A stretch of DNA of 64,000 nucleotides from Parasphingopyxis sp. CP4 (GTDB lineage: Bacteria; Pseudomonadota; Alphaproteobacteria; Sphingomonadales; Sphingomonadaceae). This document shows positions 35,295-43,301 of this stretch, one piece after another. Under the pieces are notes generated by a model that was not told the DNA's origin, did no database searches, and saw only the letters and a list, made by a program, of their open reading frames with translations. Positions within the stretch are counted from its first letter, which is position 1, and every line of letters starts with the position of its first letter. The stretch lies in assembly GCF_013378055.1 (NCBI RefSeq), contig NZ_CP051130.1, positions 2,792,001 through 2,856,000 of the forward strand, read 5' to 3'. Both the position numbers and the translations under genes were made by a program.

Positions 35295-35366
35295 TCAGGC
35301 GGCAAGCACCGCCAGCACAACTGTCGTGGCTGCAAAAGATACAAGGGCAGAAAGCGTTTCTCGCAT
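35295..35366 (-). CDS. Candidate 23-residue membrane peptide
   Basis: The frame MRETLSALVSFAATTVVLAV plus LAA is almost wholly hydrophobic after residue 5 and would span the membrane once. It lies 42 bases upstream of the CC_3452 gene on the same strand. AAGG is about 13 bases upstream of the ATG, which is poor spacing. Such short ORFs arise by chance, so coding status depends on conservation. Confidence 0.35.
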   Translation of the reverse strand: MRETLSALVSFAATTVVLAVLAA

Positions 35367-35415
35367 TTTTGTTAGGCCTTCATTTTAAGTTGCGAATCAC
35401 TACCTAGTAGATTCA

Positions 35416-35437
35416 GTTTTAGGTTGCAACTAAAAAC
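35416..35437. promoter_or_regulatory. Imperfect 22-bp palindrome, possible HxlR operator
   Basis: GTTTTAGGTTG (35416-35426) faces CAACTAAAAAC (35427-35437) with nine of eleven pairs matching. It lies in the divergent region between the HxlR gene (start 35494) and the CC_3452 side. Regulators of this type usually bind beside their own gene. Confidence 0.45.
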
Positions 35438-35493
35438 GTTTTCCTGCACAGATATTTTGCGAATCCGCTTTTATGCAGTAGGCTGACCTCATC

Positions 35494-35973
35494 ATGGGCA
35501 AACTCAGAGAACCTCTTGCCGAGTTCGACGACGACGAATGCGGCCTCCCCTGCGCACTGCAAGCGATGGGCGAACGCTGGTCATTTATGATCCTTCGCGC
35601 CGCTTTCAACGGCCTCAAGCATTTTGAAGAAATGCAGTCGAATCTGGGAATTGCGCGCAATATTTTGGCGAACCGCCTCGGTCGTTTGGTCGAGAGTGAA
35701 ATCCTCGAGCGACAGCCTTGCCCGGATGATCGCCGCAAGATTGAGTACAAGCTCACCAAGAAAGGCGAAGCGCTGCTCCCCGCAATGATTGCGCTGCGCC
35801 AATGGGGCGAGCACTGGGGCACGGGTGTTCCATCAAATCCGGTATTATGTGATGAGCGGGATCGGCAACCGGTTCAGAAGATTCACGTCCATGCGCATGA
35901 CGGGCGACCGTTGGAATGGCATGACCTGCTCTGGGTAGATCAGAGCGAAGTTGTTGCCGAAGCGGCCGAATAG
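35494..35973 (+). CDS. HxlR family transcriptional regulator
   Basis: A 159-residue winged helix regulator. The HxlR pattern is clear: CGLPCALQAMGERWSFMILR (two Cys near 16 and 20), FEEMQSNLGIARNILANRL as the recognition part, and DRRKIEYKLTKKGEALLP as the wing. Some members sense redox or electrophiles through the N-terminal Cys. The C-terminal 45 residues extend past the usual domain. It is divergent from the CC_3452 gene and separated from rpoZ by a two-way terminator. Confidence 0.93.
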   Translation: MGKLREPLAEFDDDECGLPCALQAMGERWSFMILRAAFNGLKHFEEMQSNLGIARNILANRLGRLVESEILERQPCPDDRRKIEYKLTKKGEALLPAMIALRQWGEHWGTGVPSNPVLCDERDRQPVQKIHVHAHDGRPLEWHDLLWVDQSEVVAEAAE

Positions 35974-36001
35974 ACGCTCAGTTCACACCGTGCAGATATG
36001 A

Positions 36002-36029
36002 AAAAGGCCCGGAGATTTCCGGGCCTTTT
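36002..36029. terminator. Bidirectional intrinsic terminator between HxlR gene and rpoZ
   Basis: An 11-bp stem AAAAGGCCCGG (36002-36012) and CCGGGCCTTTT (36019-36029), with a 6-base loop, has A-runs and T-runs on both sides. It would stop transcription from both convergent genes. Confidence 0.88.
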
Positions 36030-36049
36030 CATTTTCCGCTCGGGAAGAT

Positions 36050-36394
36050 TTAGCCTTCGTAATCGGCAGCCACATTGGTGTTACGCGGCGGGGCCGAGGC
36101 CGTGAGGCGAAGCGCTTCAGCCGACTGGGACAGCGAACCGACTTCATCGGGTGCTTCTTCGTCGTCAATCTGCACACGCTGCAGGCTCTGTACGAGCGAC
36201 TCTTCCAGATGCTTTGGCTTAACCGTCTGGTCAGCGATCTCGCGCAGCGCGACAACCGGATTTTTATCACGGTCACGCTCAACAGTCAGTTCGGCTCCAC
36301 CGGAAATCTGACGGGCACGCTGTGCAGACAGCAGCACCAGGTCAAAACGGTTCGGGACTTTGTCAACGCAATCTTCGACGGTAACGCGCGCCAT
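36050..36394 (-). CDS. rpoZ: DNA-directed RNA polymerase subunit omega
   Basis: A 114-residue omega subunit. [20 protein letters not shown] and [13 protein letters not shown] are the family signature, followed by [10 protein letters not shown]. It aids assembly of RNA polymerase and takes part in ppGpp binding in proteobacteria. The ATG at 36394 has TTGGAA 6 bases upstream; a TTG at 36406 is less likely. It is upstream of rsh in orientation, but its own terminator and an opposite-strand gene prevent a direct rpoZ-rsh transcript. Confidence 0.96.
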   Translation of the reverse strand: MARVTVEDCVDKVPNRFDLVLLSAQRARQISGGAELTVERDRDKNPVVALREIADQTVKPKHLEESLVQSLQRVQIDDEEAPDEVGSLSQSAEALRLTASAPPRNTNVAADYEG

Positions 36395-36510
36395 GGCTTG
36401 TTCCAATTATCAGTAAGTCGGGAAGGCCGGCGAAATAGGCACGAAGCGGCGCTTTGTCAAGAAAATCCCCGTCTTGCAGGGGTCGGGCTTCCCGGCCTAG
36501 AGGAGAGGCT

Positions 36511-37683
36511 ATGGCCGATCAGGATATGTCTCGTCATGGGCTTCCCGATGTCGCCGGACACAGTTTTGCGCTGATGCCCGACGGGCCTGAGCGCTTGGAT
36601 GGCTTGATCGCCCTCATAGATAATGCCCGGTCGAGCATTCGCCTCCTTTTCTACATCTTTGTCGATGATGAGGCCGGCACACGGGTTCGCGATGCGCTGA
36701 TTGCTGCGCATGAGCGCGGCGTGGCGGTGTCTCTGCTGGTCGATGGATTTGGCAGCGCCAAGGCCAGCGATGCGTTTTTCGAGCCGTTGATCAACACGGG
36801 GTGTGGTTTTTGCCGTTACGAGCCCAAGCGCACGCGCCGCTATCTGATGCGCAATCACCAGAAGATGGCGATCGCTGATGAAGCCAGGGCCATGATTGGC
36901 GGCTTCAATGTCAAAAACGGCTATTTCGCGGCCGAGGGCAGCGAGGCCAGCGACGGATGGCGAGACCTTGGCTTGAGGGTCGAAGGACCGGCTGCCGCCC
37001 GTCTCGCCGCCTATTTCGATGATATCATTGCCTGGTCGAGCGATCCTCGATCCAAGGTGGAGGATCTACGCGCATTATTGCTGCGGCATCACGAGCAGGA
37101 TGGCGATGTGCGGCTATTGCTTGGCGGTCCGACGCGCGAACTCAGCCCCTGGGCGCAGACGTTGCGCAACGATCTGGGCGGTGCGGAGAAGATTGACATC
37201 GTCGCTGCCTATTTCGCGCCCTATGCGCCGCTCCTCAAGCCCATCAGTCGCACCGCGGAGAAGGGGAGAGCGCGGGTGATTACGGCCGCAAAGTCCGACA
37301 ACAGTGTGACGATCGCGGCGGCGCGCAATCGCTATCGCTATCTGCTGCCGCATACCGAGGTTTACGAATATCAGCCAATGATGCTCCACACGAAGCTCTA
37401 TGTCGTCGATGATCTCGTCTATATCGGTTCGGCGAATTTCGATGTGCGCAGCCTATATCTCAACCTTGAGGTGATGCTGCGAATTCGCAATCCGGTCTTT
37501 GCCGATGCCATCCGTGCCTATGTCGACCGCGAGATTGCCGATTGCGAGCGGATTACGCCCGAGCAATATGCGCGCAGCCGCGGGCTATGGACCCGAATCA
37601 AGGGGCGGTTATCCTATTTTCTGATGTCCGTACTGGATTATAACGTCACGCGCCGCCTGAATTTCGGGCTCGACGGCCAATAA
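36511..37683 (+). CDS. Phospholipase D/cardiolipin synthase-like protein
   Basis: A 390-residue protein with two HKD motifs: NHQKMAIADEARAMIGG (His near 116) and LHTKLYVVDDLVYIGSANFD (His near 292). The pair makes one catalytic centre that transfers a phosphatidyl group through a phosphohistidine. The layout resembles ClsB/ClsC-type synthases without N-terminal membrane helices. AGGAGAGG lies just before the ATG at 36511. It converges with a PmtA-like methyltransferase gene, so both neighbours may act on membrane lipids, which is inference. Confidence 0.88.
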   Translation: MADQDMSRHGLPDVAGHSFALMPDGPERLDGLIALIDNARSSIRLLFYIFVDDEAGTRVRDALIAAHERGVAVSLLVDGFGSAKASDAFFEPLINTGCGFCRYEPKRTRRYLMRNHQKMAIADEARAMIGGFNVKNGYFAAEGSEASDGWRDLGLRVEGPAAARLAAYFDDIIAWSSDPRSKVEDLRALLLRHHEQDGDVRLLLGGPTRELSPWAQTLRNDLGGAEKIDIVAAYFAPYAPLLKPISRTAEKGRARVITAAKSDNSVTIAAARNRYRYLLPHTEVYEYQPMMLHTKLYVVDDLVYIGSANFDVRSLYLNLEVMLRIRNPVFADAIRAYVDREIADCERITPEQYARSRGLWTRIKGRLSYFLMSVLDYNVTRRLNFGLDGQ

Positions 37684-37684
37684 G

Positions 37685-38302
37685 CTAGGCTTCGTTCTTC
37701 CAGCCCCAGAACAATACGGCTGGCGGGATATTCCACCACTCACGATCCTTGTCGATCCGATCGAAATTGGGCTCGATAAAGTCGCGACATTTCGGTGAGA
37801 ATTGGTAGACAAGAAATGCGCCGCCGGGCCTCACCACGCGTCCAGTGGCCGCGCCGATCTCATCGCCGACGCCATCAGGAAGGGTGGAGAAGGGCAGGCC
37901 CGACACGACATAGTCCGCCTTGTCAAAACCCTTTTCGGCTATGATCGATTCCACATCCGCAGCCGAGCCATTGACCACATGAAAGCGTGGATCGCGGATC
38001 TCGCGGGTCAGATAGTCGACAAAGTCAGGATTGGTATCGATCGCAATCAACGTTGCGTCAGGCGCAAGGCGGTCGAGAATGGGGCGGCAGAAGGTGCCGA
38101 CGCCAGGTCCATATTCGACAAAAAGCTTGGTGTTTTCCCAGTCGACGGGGGCCAGCATCTTGTTGATCAGTGTTTTCGAGGACGGGATCACGGATCCGAC
38201 CATCACCGGATGTTTCAGAAAGCCCTTGAAGAAGAGCGCAAGCGGTCCCGGGCCCCGGGATTCCGATTTTTCTGAGCTAATGTTGGACATTGTGTCGGTC
38301 AT
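37685..38302 (-). CDS. Class I SAM-dependent methyltransferase, phospholipid N-methyltransferase-like
   Basis: A 205-residue protein. After a basic hydrophobic start (LALFFKGFLKHPVMVGSVIPSS) comes the SAM motif VEYGPGVGTF, then LIAIDTNPDF (motif II) and VVSGLPFSTLP. This order is typical of the PmtA/rRNA dimethylase-like group, including phosphatidylethanolamine N-methyltransferases of alphaproteobacteria. The product may therefore be methylated phosphatidylethanolamine, but specificity is not certain. ATG 38302 is used; ATG 38290 is an alternative. Confidence 0.78.
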   Translation of the reverse strand: MTDTMSNISSEKSESRGPGPLALFFKGFLKHPVMVGSVIPSSKTLINKMLAPVDWENTKLFVEYGPGVGTFCRPILDRLAPDATLIAIDTNPDFVDYLTREIRDPRFHVVNGSAADVESIIAEKGFDKADYVVSGLPFSTLPDGVGDEIGAATGRVVRPGGAFLVYQFSPKCRDFIEPNFDRIDKDREWWNIPPAVLFWGWKNEA

Positions 38303-38412
38303 TCGTTTCGATAATCCCGCAATAATATTGCGCTCCCGTTCGCAAATGCACGGGCCGTTGGCAAGCGATTGCTGACTATCGCTTGGATATCGTTGTGGCT
38401 AAAGGAGACGCG

Positions 38413-38469
38413 ATGACACGCTCAGGTTTCTTCCTTTTTCCGCTCACAATTAGTGGGTTGCGGGTCTGA
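38413..38469 (+). CDS. 18-residue upstream ORF coupled to the MFS gene
   Basis: The frame MTRSGFFLFPLTISGLRV has a strong ribosome site (AAAGGAGA, 5-6 bases before the ATG). Its TGA stop overlaps the ATG of the next gene as TGATG (38467-38471). The transporter gene has only weak ribosome-binding sequence of its own, so its translation probably depends on ribosomes finishing this ORF. The peptide itself has no known fold. Confidence 0.55.
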   Translation: MTRSGFFLFPLTISGLRV

Positions 38470-39761
38470 TGGCCGGATCGCCAACCGTCCAGATTCGCCG
38501 CGACAGATTTGCGGTGTTGTTCCTTGTCATGCTGACAGCAGCGGCAGGCAATACCGCCATGCAGTCAGTCATGCCGACAATCGGGCGCGCGCTCGATATC
38601 CCGGATTTCTGGGTGTCGCTTGCGTACACATGGTCAGCGCTGCTCTGGGTTTTGCTCGCACCCTATTGGGCGCGCCAGTCGGACCGCCGCGGACGCAAGC
38701 CGCTGATGTTGCTTGGCACTTGGGGTTTTATCGCCTCGATGGCGATCTGCGGCGCAATCCTTTGGGCTGGACTGATCGGCTGGTTGCTGCCGGTTACGAC
38801 CTTTATCATCTTTGCGCTGGCACGGAGCCTCTATGGGGGCTTTGGCTCGGCGGCGCCGCCGGCGGTACAGGCCTATGTGGCGGCGCGTACGGACCGGGAA
38901 AACCGCACGGCGGCGCTCTCGGTGATCGCCTCATCATTCGGCCTGGGTACGATTCTGGGTCCGGCGCTTGCGCCTGCGTTCGTCTTTCCGATGGAGGGCG
39001 GCCTTGCCGGGCCGTTATTGGTGTTTGCGCTATTGGGTTGTGTGGTGTGGCTGGCCGTCGCGCTTTTGCTGCCGAACGACACGCCACAGCATGAAGCACG
39101 GGGCACGATTTCGAGCGAGCCATCTATCGGTGGTTTATCGGGTGCAGGCGCGCCCGCCCAAGATCCAGAAGATCAGGCGCTCCCACTACCAGGAGAGAGG
39201 TTGCGTTGGCGCGATCCGCGAGTCCTGCCCTGGCTGATCGTCGGGGTGATCGGCGGGCATGGACATGCTGCAATATTGGGCGTGATCGGGTTTCTCGTCA
39301 TCGACCGGCTGTCCGTGCCGCTTGCCGAGGCGCAACAGGCCATCGGTATTGTGTTGATGGCAGGCGCGGGGGCGACGCTGCTCGCGCAATGGGGGCTGAT
39401 CCCGCAAATGAAAGTCCCGCCCAAACGCCTGATCATCTGGGGCTTTATCCTTGGAGCTGTTGGCTGCGTGTTAACTGGTTTTGCTACTACCTTGCATGCG
39501 ATGACACTTGGTTTCGCCATCACCTCGCTGGGCATGGGCTTGTTCCGGCCGGGCTTCACCAGCGGGGCATCGCTCGCTGTGAGTCGCGCAGAACAGGGCC
39601 AGGTTGCCGGCATGGTGGCTTCGGTAAACGGTATGGCATTCATTGCCGCCCCGGCGCTGGGCGTGCTGATCTATGGCGCGTGGATGCCGCTGCCGTTCCT
39701 GGTCAGCGCAGCCTTGTTCGGACTGCTTACCATTTGGGCTGCAGTGAAGCTCGAAAACTAA
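38469..39761 (+). CDS. MFS transporter (drug/H+ antiporter type)
   Basis: A 430-residue protein with about 12 transmembrane segments. Motif A between helices 2 and 3 reads WARQSDRRGRKPLMLLG, and GTILGPALAP fits the motif C of antiporters of the DHA1 group. The central loop (about 205-240) is long and rich in Ser/Gly/Pro. It may export a small molecule. The start overlaps the stop of the 18-codon ORF upstream. No regulator gene is adjacent. Confidence 0.88.
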   Translation: MAGSPTVQIRRDRFAVLFLVMLTAAAGNTAMQSVMPTIGRALDIPDFWVSLAYTWSALLWVLLAPYWARQSDRRGRKPLMLLGTWGFIASMAICGAILWAGLIGWLLPVTTFIIFALARSLYGGFGSAAPPAVQAYVAARTDRENRTAALSVIASSFGLGTILGPALAPAFVFPMEGGLAGPLLVFALLGCVVWLAVALLLPNDTPQHEARGTISSEPSIGGLSGAGAPAQDPEDQALPLPGERLRWRDPRVLPWLIVGVIGGHGHAAILGVIGFLVIDRLSVPLAEAQQAIGIVLMAGAGATLLAQWGLIPQMKVPPKRLIIWGFILGAVGCVLTGFATTLHAMTLGFAITSLGMGLFRPGFTSGASLAVSRAEQGQVAGMVASVNGMAFIAAPALGVLIYGAWMPLPFLVSAALFGLLTIWAAVKLEN

Positions 39762-39775
39762 TAGCGCGCGATCGC

Positions 39776-42085
39776 CTAATGCTTGTCCTCGTTGGACGGG
39801 CTCAACATGCCAGGTGAGATAAAGCCGATCGGGTTGAGTGCCAGCGAATCCTGCTTCAGCTTGGCCGCCATCAGCTCATATTCGCGTTCCATCTCGCTGG
39901 TCACGCTGGCGCGCATATCCGCAAGTGCCAGCTCGAAATCTTCCATCCCGACGCTTTCGGCATCGATCGATCGGCGCAAGGCATAGAGGCCCGCCCGCCG
40001 GGTCAGATCTTCCAGATCGGCCCCGGTGAAGCGTTCGGTGCGTTCAGCAAGTGAGTCGAGATCAACATCCTTGCCGAGCGGCATGGTCGATGTGTGGATC
40101 GCTAAAATGCGCCGACGCCCGGCTTCTTCAGGCACCGGAACATAGACCATTTCGTCAAATCGTCCGGGGCGGATCAGCGCCGGATCGATGAGGTTGGGCC
40201 GGTTGGTGGCACCGATGACAACCACGGATTGCAGCTCTTCCAGCCCATCCATCTCAGCAAGGATCGTATTGACGACCCGTTCGGTCACCTGTGGCTCGCC
40301 AAGGCCGCCTCCGCGAGCCGGTACAAGACTGTCCAGCTCGTCGAAGAAGATCACGGTCGGTGCAACCTGGCGTGCCCGGGCAAAGAGCCGGGCGATCTGC
40401 TGTTCACTCTCGCCATACCATTTGGACAAAAGGTCCGAGGATTTCGTGGCGATGAAATTGGCGTTGGATTCATGTGCGGTCGCCTTGGCGAGCAGCGTCT
40501 TGCCGGTGCCCGGCGGTCCATAGAGGAGGAAACCCTTGGCCGGGCGAATGCCGAGACGCCGAAACGCATCCGGGTCTTTCAGAGGAAGCTCGACGCCTTC
40601 CTTGAGGCGTTTTTGTACATCATCCAACCCGCCAATATCGTCCCAGCTCACATCGGGTGCCTGGACCATCACTTCGCGCAATGCGGATGGCTGGATGCGT
40701 TTCAACGCTTCGGTGAAATCACGGCGATCGACCTTGAGTTCGTCGAGAACTTCGGTGGGTACGGTGCGTTCTTCAAGGTTCAGCTTTGGCATGATGCGCC
40801 GCACGGCTTCGATGGCGGCCTCACGCGTCAGTGCACCGAGATCGGCGCCGACAAAGCCATAAGTCTGCCGGGCGAGCGCGTTCAGGCTGACATCGGGGGC
40901 CAGCGGCATGCCGCGCGTATGGATGGCGAGGATCTCGCGTCGACCCGCTTCGTCCGGCACGCCGATAATGATCTCGCGATCGAAACGACCTGGTCGCCGC
41001 AAGGCTTCATCGATCGCATCCGGGCGGTTGGTCGCCGCGACGACAATCAGATTGGCGCGCTTTTGCAGCCCGTCCATCAGGGTGAGCAGCTGGGCAACGA
41101 GGCGTTTTTCGGCCTCGCCAGCCGTTTTGTCGCGTTTGGGCGTGATCGAATCGATCTCGTCGATAAAGACGATCGAGGGTTGGGCCTCGGCCGCCTTTTC
41201 GAAGACTTCGCGCAGCTTCTTCTCGCTCTCGCCATAGGCGGAACCCATGATCTCCGGCCCGTTGATCAGGAAGAAATCGGCATCGCTCTCATTGGCGACC
41301 GCGCGGGCAAGCAGGGTCTTGCCCGTACCGGGCGGTCCATGGAGCAGAACGCCCTTGGGCGGTTCGACGCCAAGCCGTTGAAACAGTTCTGGATAGCGCA
41401 GAGGAAGCTCGACCATCTCGCGCACTTGGTCGATCGTCTCGCCAAGGCCACCAAGATCGTCATAGGTGACATCTGCACGCCGGGCTTCGGTAGGCTCGGT
41501 ATATTCGCCCTTTAATTCGACAGTGGTGTCTGCATCGATATGAACAATGCCCTTGGGCGTTGTCCCGGCAACAACCAGCCGCACTTCCTGCAGCGCATAG
41601 GCGGGCGCGTTCATCATCTGGCGCAGCTGGGGCGGCATATCGCCGCGCTCGACAGGGCGTTGGCCTGCGGTTGCGACAACATCGCCTTGCGTCAGCGGCT
41701 TCATGCCAAAGCTGCGTTTCAGCGCTTCGGTATTGCCGTGCAGTTTCAAATTGCGTTGGGCAGGTGCGAAAACGACGCGCTTGGCCGCCTGCGATTCGGT
41801 TTTCTCAACCGTCACGAAATCGCCAGAGCCGGCGCCGGCATTGGCGCGCTGCAGCCCGTCGATCCGCAAGATTGCCAGCCCCTCGTCATCCTTATAGGGG
41901 AGCACCGCCCGGGCAGGGGTCGTGCGTTTGCCAGTGATTGCAACCACATCACCCTCGGCCAGGCCCAGCGCTGTCATTGTTTCGCGCGACATGCGGGCAA
42001 GGCCGCGACCTGAATCTTCAGGGCGGGCATTGGCGACCTGCAGTTTGTGACCTTCGGTCGCGGGCGGGTTTTCGCTGTCAGCCAT
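39776..42085 (-). CDS. CDC48/VAT-type double AAA+ ATPase
   Basis: A 769-residue protein with the full archaeal/eukaryotic Cdc48 layout. It has an N-terminal double-psi barrel (about 13-100) and CDC48_2 domain (about 110-185). D1 has GPPGTGKT near 246-253 and IVFIDEID near 303. D2 has GPPGTGKT near 518-525 and VIFFDELD near 580; both carry arginine fingers in RPGRFD. It should unfold or extract proteins using ATP. The C-terminus (PSNEDKH) lacks the HbYX motif that docks archaeal forms on the proteasome. GGAG precedes the ATG. Most bacteria lack this family, but sphingomonads and relatives are known to carry it. Confidence 0.93.
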   Translation of the reverse strand: MADSENPPATEGHKLQVANARPEDSGRGLARMSRETMTALGLAEGDVVAITGKRTTPARAVLPYKDDEGLAILRIDGLQRANAGAGSGDFVTVEKTESQAAKRVVFAPAQRNLKLHGNTEALKRSFGMKPLTQGDVVATAGQRPVERGDMPPQLRQMMNAPAYALQEVRLVVAGTTPKGIVHIDADTTVELKGEYTEPTEARRADVTYDDLGGLGETIDQVREMVELPLRYPELFQRLGVEPPKGVLLHGPPGTGKTLLARAVANESDADFFLINGPEIMGSAYGESEKKLREVFEKAAEAQPSIVFIDEIDSITPKRDKTAGEAEKRLVAQLLTLMDGLQKRANLIVVAATNRPDAIDEALRRPGRFDREIIIGVPDEAGRREILAIHTRGMPLAPDVSLNALARQTYGFVGADLGALTREAAIEAVRRIMPKLNLEERTVPTEVLDELKVDRRDFTEALKRIQPSALREVMVQAPDVSWDDIGGLDDVQKRLKEGVELPLKDPDAFRRLGIRPAKGFLLYGPPGTGKTLLAKATAHESNANFIATKSSDLLSKWYGESEQQIARLFARARQVAPTVIFFDELDSLVPARGGGLGEPQVTERVVNTILAEMDGLEELQSVVVIGATNRPNLIDPALIRPGRFDEMVYVPVPEEAGRRRILAIHTSTMPLGKDVDLDSLAERTERFTGADLEDLTRRAGLYALRRSIDAESVGMEDFELALADMRASVTSEMEREYELMAAKLKQDSLALNPIGFISPGMLSPSNEDKH

Positions 42086-42180
42086 AAGGACTCCGTACTG
42101 TTGACGAAATCAACATAGGGTCTTGCAGGCCCGATGCGAACCATTTGACCGACGGAATATGATTTTGGCGGACCCGGGGC

Positions 42181-42216
42181 AAAAAAACGGGCCGACCAAA
42201 GAGGGGAGGTCGGCCC
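42181..42216 (-). terminator. Orphan intrinsic terminator of the small RNA
   Basis: On the minus strand GGGCCGACC pairs with GGTCGGCCC (9 bp, loop of 10) and is followed by G and seven T. No protein gene on this strand ends upstream of it. Confidence 0.85.
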
Positions 42217-42249
42217 GAAGGGTCTTAGGAGAGGATGCCTGTAAGGCCC
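42181..42249 (-). ncRNA. Probable trans-acting small RNA, suhB/MmgR-like
   Basis: The minus strand has a strong intrinsic terminator (42188-42216 with a 7-T tail at 42181-42187) but no minus-strand gene ends there: the only upstream gene is LysR, on the plus strand. Reading back, about 69 nt would form a short 5' hairpin (GCCU-UAC-AGGC, 42238-42248), an unpaired AUCCUCUCCUAAGACCC, and the terminator hairpin with UCCCCUCUUU in its loop. Both pyrimidine segments are anti-Shine-Dalgarno-like. This two-hairpin layout, size and CU-rich motifs resemble the alphaproteobacterial suhB/MmgR small RNAs. The start site is estimated from a weak promoter. A covariance model search has not been done. Confidence 0.55.
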
Positions 42250-42268
42250 GCCCTAATTGGGTTTCATT

Positions 42269-42318
42269 TTGCAATTGTGCAAGTGCGAAAAGCTTGCTAT
42301 GAATTGCAGAAATTGCAA
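42269..42318. promoter_or_regulatory. Paired TTGCA-N4/5-TGCAA sites, possible LysR operators
   Basis: TTGCA-ATTG-TGCAA lies at 42269-42282 and TTGCA-GAAAT-TGCAA at 42304-42318. A weaker TTGC-TGCA half-site pair follows near 42347-42357. They lie between the LysR gene and the small RNA on the other strand, where a LysR protein would control both itself and the divergent transcript. Confidence 0.5.
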
Positions 42319-42371
42319 CTCTCTTTGCGGCCCGCCCGGACAGAAGTTGCTATTGCAGTAGGAGCGCGCTG

Positions 42372-43301
42372 ATGCGAAGATTGCCGCCGCTAACCGCCAT
42401 AGAGGCCTTTGTCCAAGTCGCACGCCTAGGATCGGTAAAAGCGGCCGCCGAAGAGCTGGCCCTGTCCTCGCCCGCGTTAAGCCGTAGAGTCCAGAATTTA
42501 GAGCATTTTCTAGGTCGCGCCCTGTTTGAACGCCGTCATCATGCGATGGTTCTAACCGAAGATGGCGAAGCCCTTTTGACGCGGGTTTCCGGTCCCCTCG
42601 ATGAACTGGCGAACGCGATTGAGATGTCGACCGGCCAGGCGGATCTGGTGCGATTGCGGCTCGGAGTATTGCCACTTTTCGCATCGCAGCGCTTGATCGG
42701 CAAATTGCCCGAATTGCGTGAGCTGCATCCCGAGCTCCATATTGATATCGATACGGCAGCCCATGGCACAGCCCGATTGGGCGACGGTCTGGATGCGGCA
42801 ATCACGCTGGCCCAGACAATCGACCCCGGGCTCTACTCGCGCGAGATCGATCATAATGTCATTACGCCGATCGGCGCGCGCGGGCTGACCGTGCGGGGTG
42901 TTCCGGTAACCGAACCGGAGCAGCTTGCCGGGCAAACGATCCTTTTGCACCGTGATATGCCTGAGACATTCCACTATTGGCGTAACGCCATCGGCTTTCC
43001 CAACCTGGAACCGGCAGCAGAAGACCATTTCGATTCCGGTCAGTTGATGCTGGACGCCGCTGCCCAGGGCCTGGGCGTGGCCTTCATGCTCGATTCCCAT
43101 CTCCACGATGCGGCGGATGATCGGCTGGTGCGCTTGTTCGATACGAAGATTGAAAGCCCGTACAGCTATTGGTTCACCTGCCGACGGTCAGCGTTGCGCC
43201 GCAAACCGGTGAAGCTGTTCCATGATTGGCTGTTCGCGCGGGTATGTCGCCAGGCGACGGGTCAGCCAGCCGCTGGCGATTCTATTGCTGCAGCAATTTA
43301 G
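42372..43301 (+). CDS. LysR family transcriptional regulator
   Basis: A 309-residue LysR protein of the GcvA-like group. The N-terminal winged helix reads LPPLTAIEAFVQVARLGSVK then ELALSSPALSRRVQNLEHFL. The effector domain starts near 95 (LRLGVLPLFASQRLI) and includes GLGVAFMLDSHLHD. Its 3' end overlaps the end of the convergent SDR gene by 20 bases. The 45-codon frame upstream that ends in its start codon (TGATG) is noted under rejected items. Target genes are unknown; the divergent small RNA is a candidate. Confidence 0.92.
   Translation: MRRLPPLTAIEAFVQVARLGSVKAAAEELALSSPALSRRVQNLEHFLGRALFERRHHAMVLTEDGEALLTRVSGPLDELANAIEMSTGQADLVRLRLGVLPLFASQRLIGKLPELRELHPELHIDIDTAAHGTARLGDGLDAAITLAQTIDPGLYSREIDHNVITPIGARGLTVRGVPVTEPEQLAGQTILLHRDMPETFHYWRNAIGFPNLEPAAEDHFDSGQLMLDAAAQGLGVAFMLDSHLHDAADDRLVRLFDTKIESPYSYWFTCRRSALRRKPVKLFHDWLFARVCRQATGQPAAGDSIAAAI

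Noticed and set aside
42235-42372. A 45-codon plus-strand ORF whose TGA overlaps the LysR start (TGATG)
   Set aside because: AGGAG is only 3 bases from its ATG, the predicted peptide has no recognisable feature, and the same DNA is better explained by the minus-strand small RNA and operator sites. It remains possible as a coupled upstream ORF.
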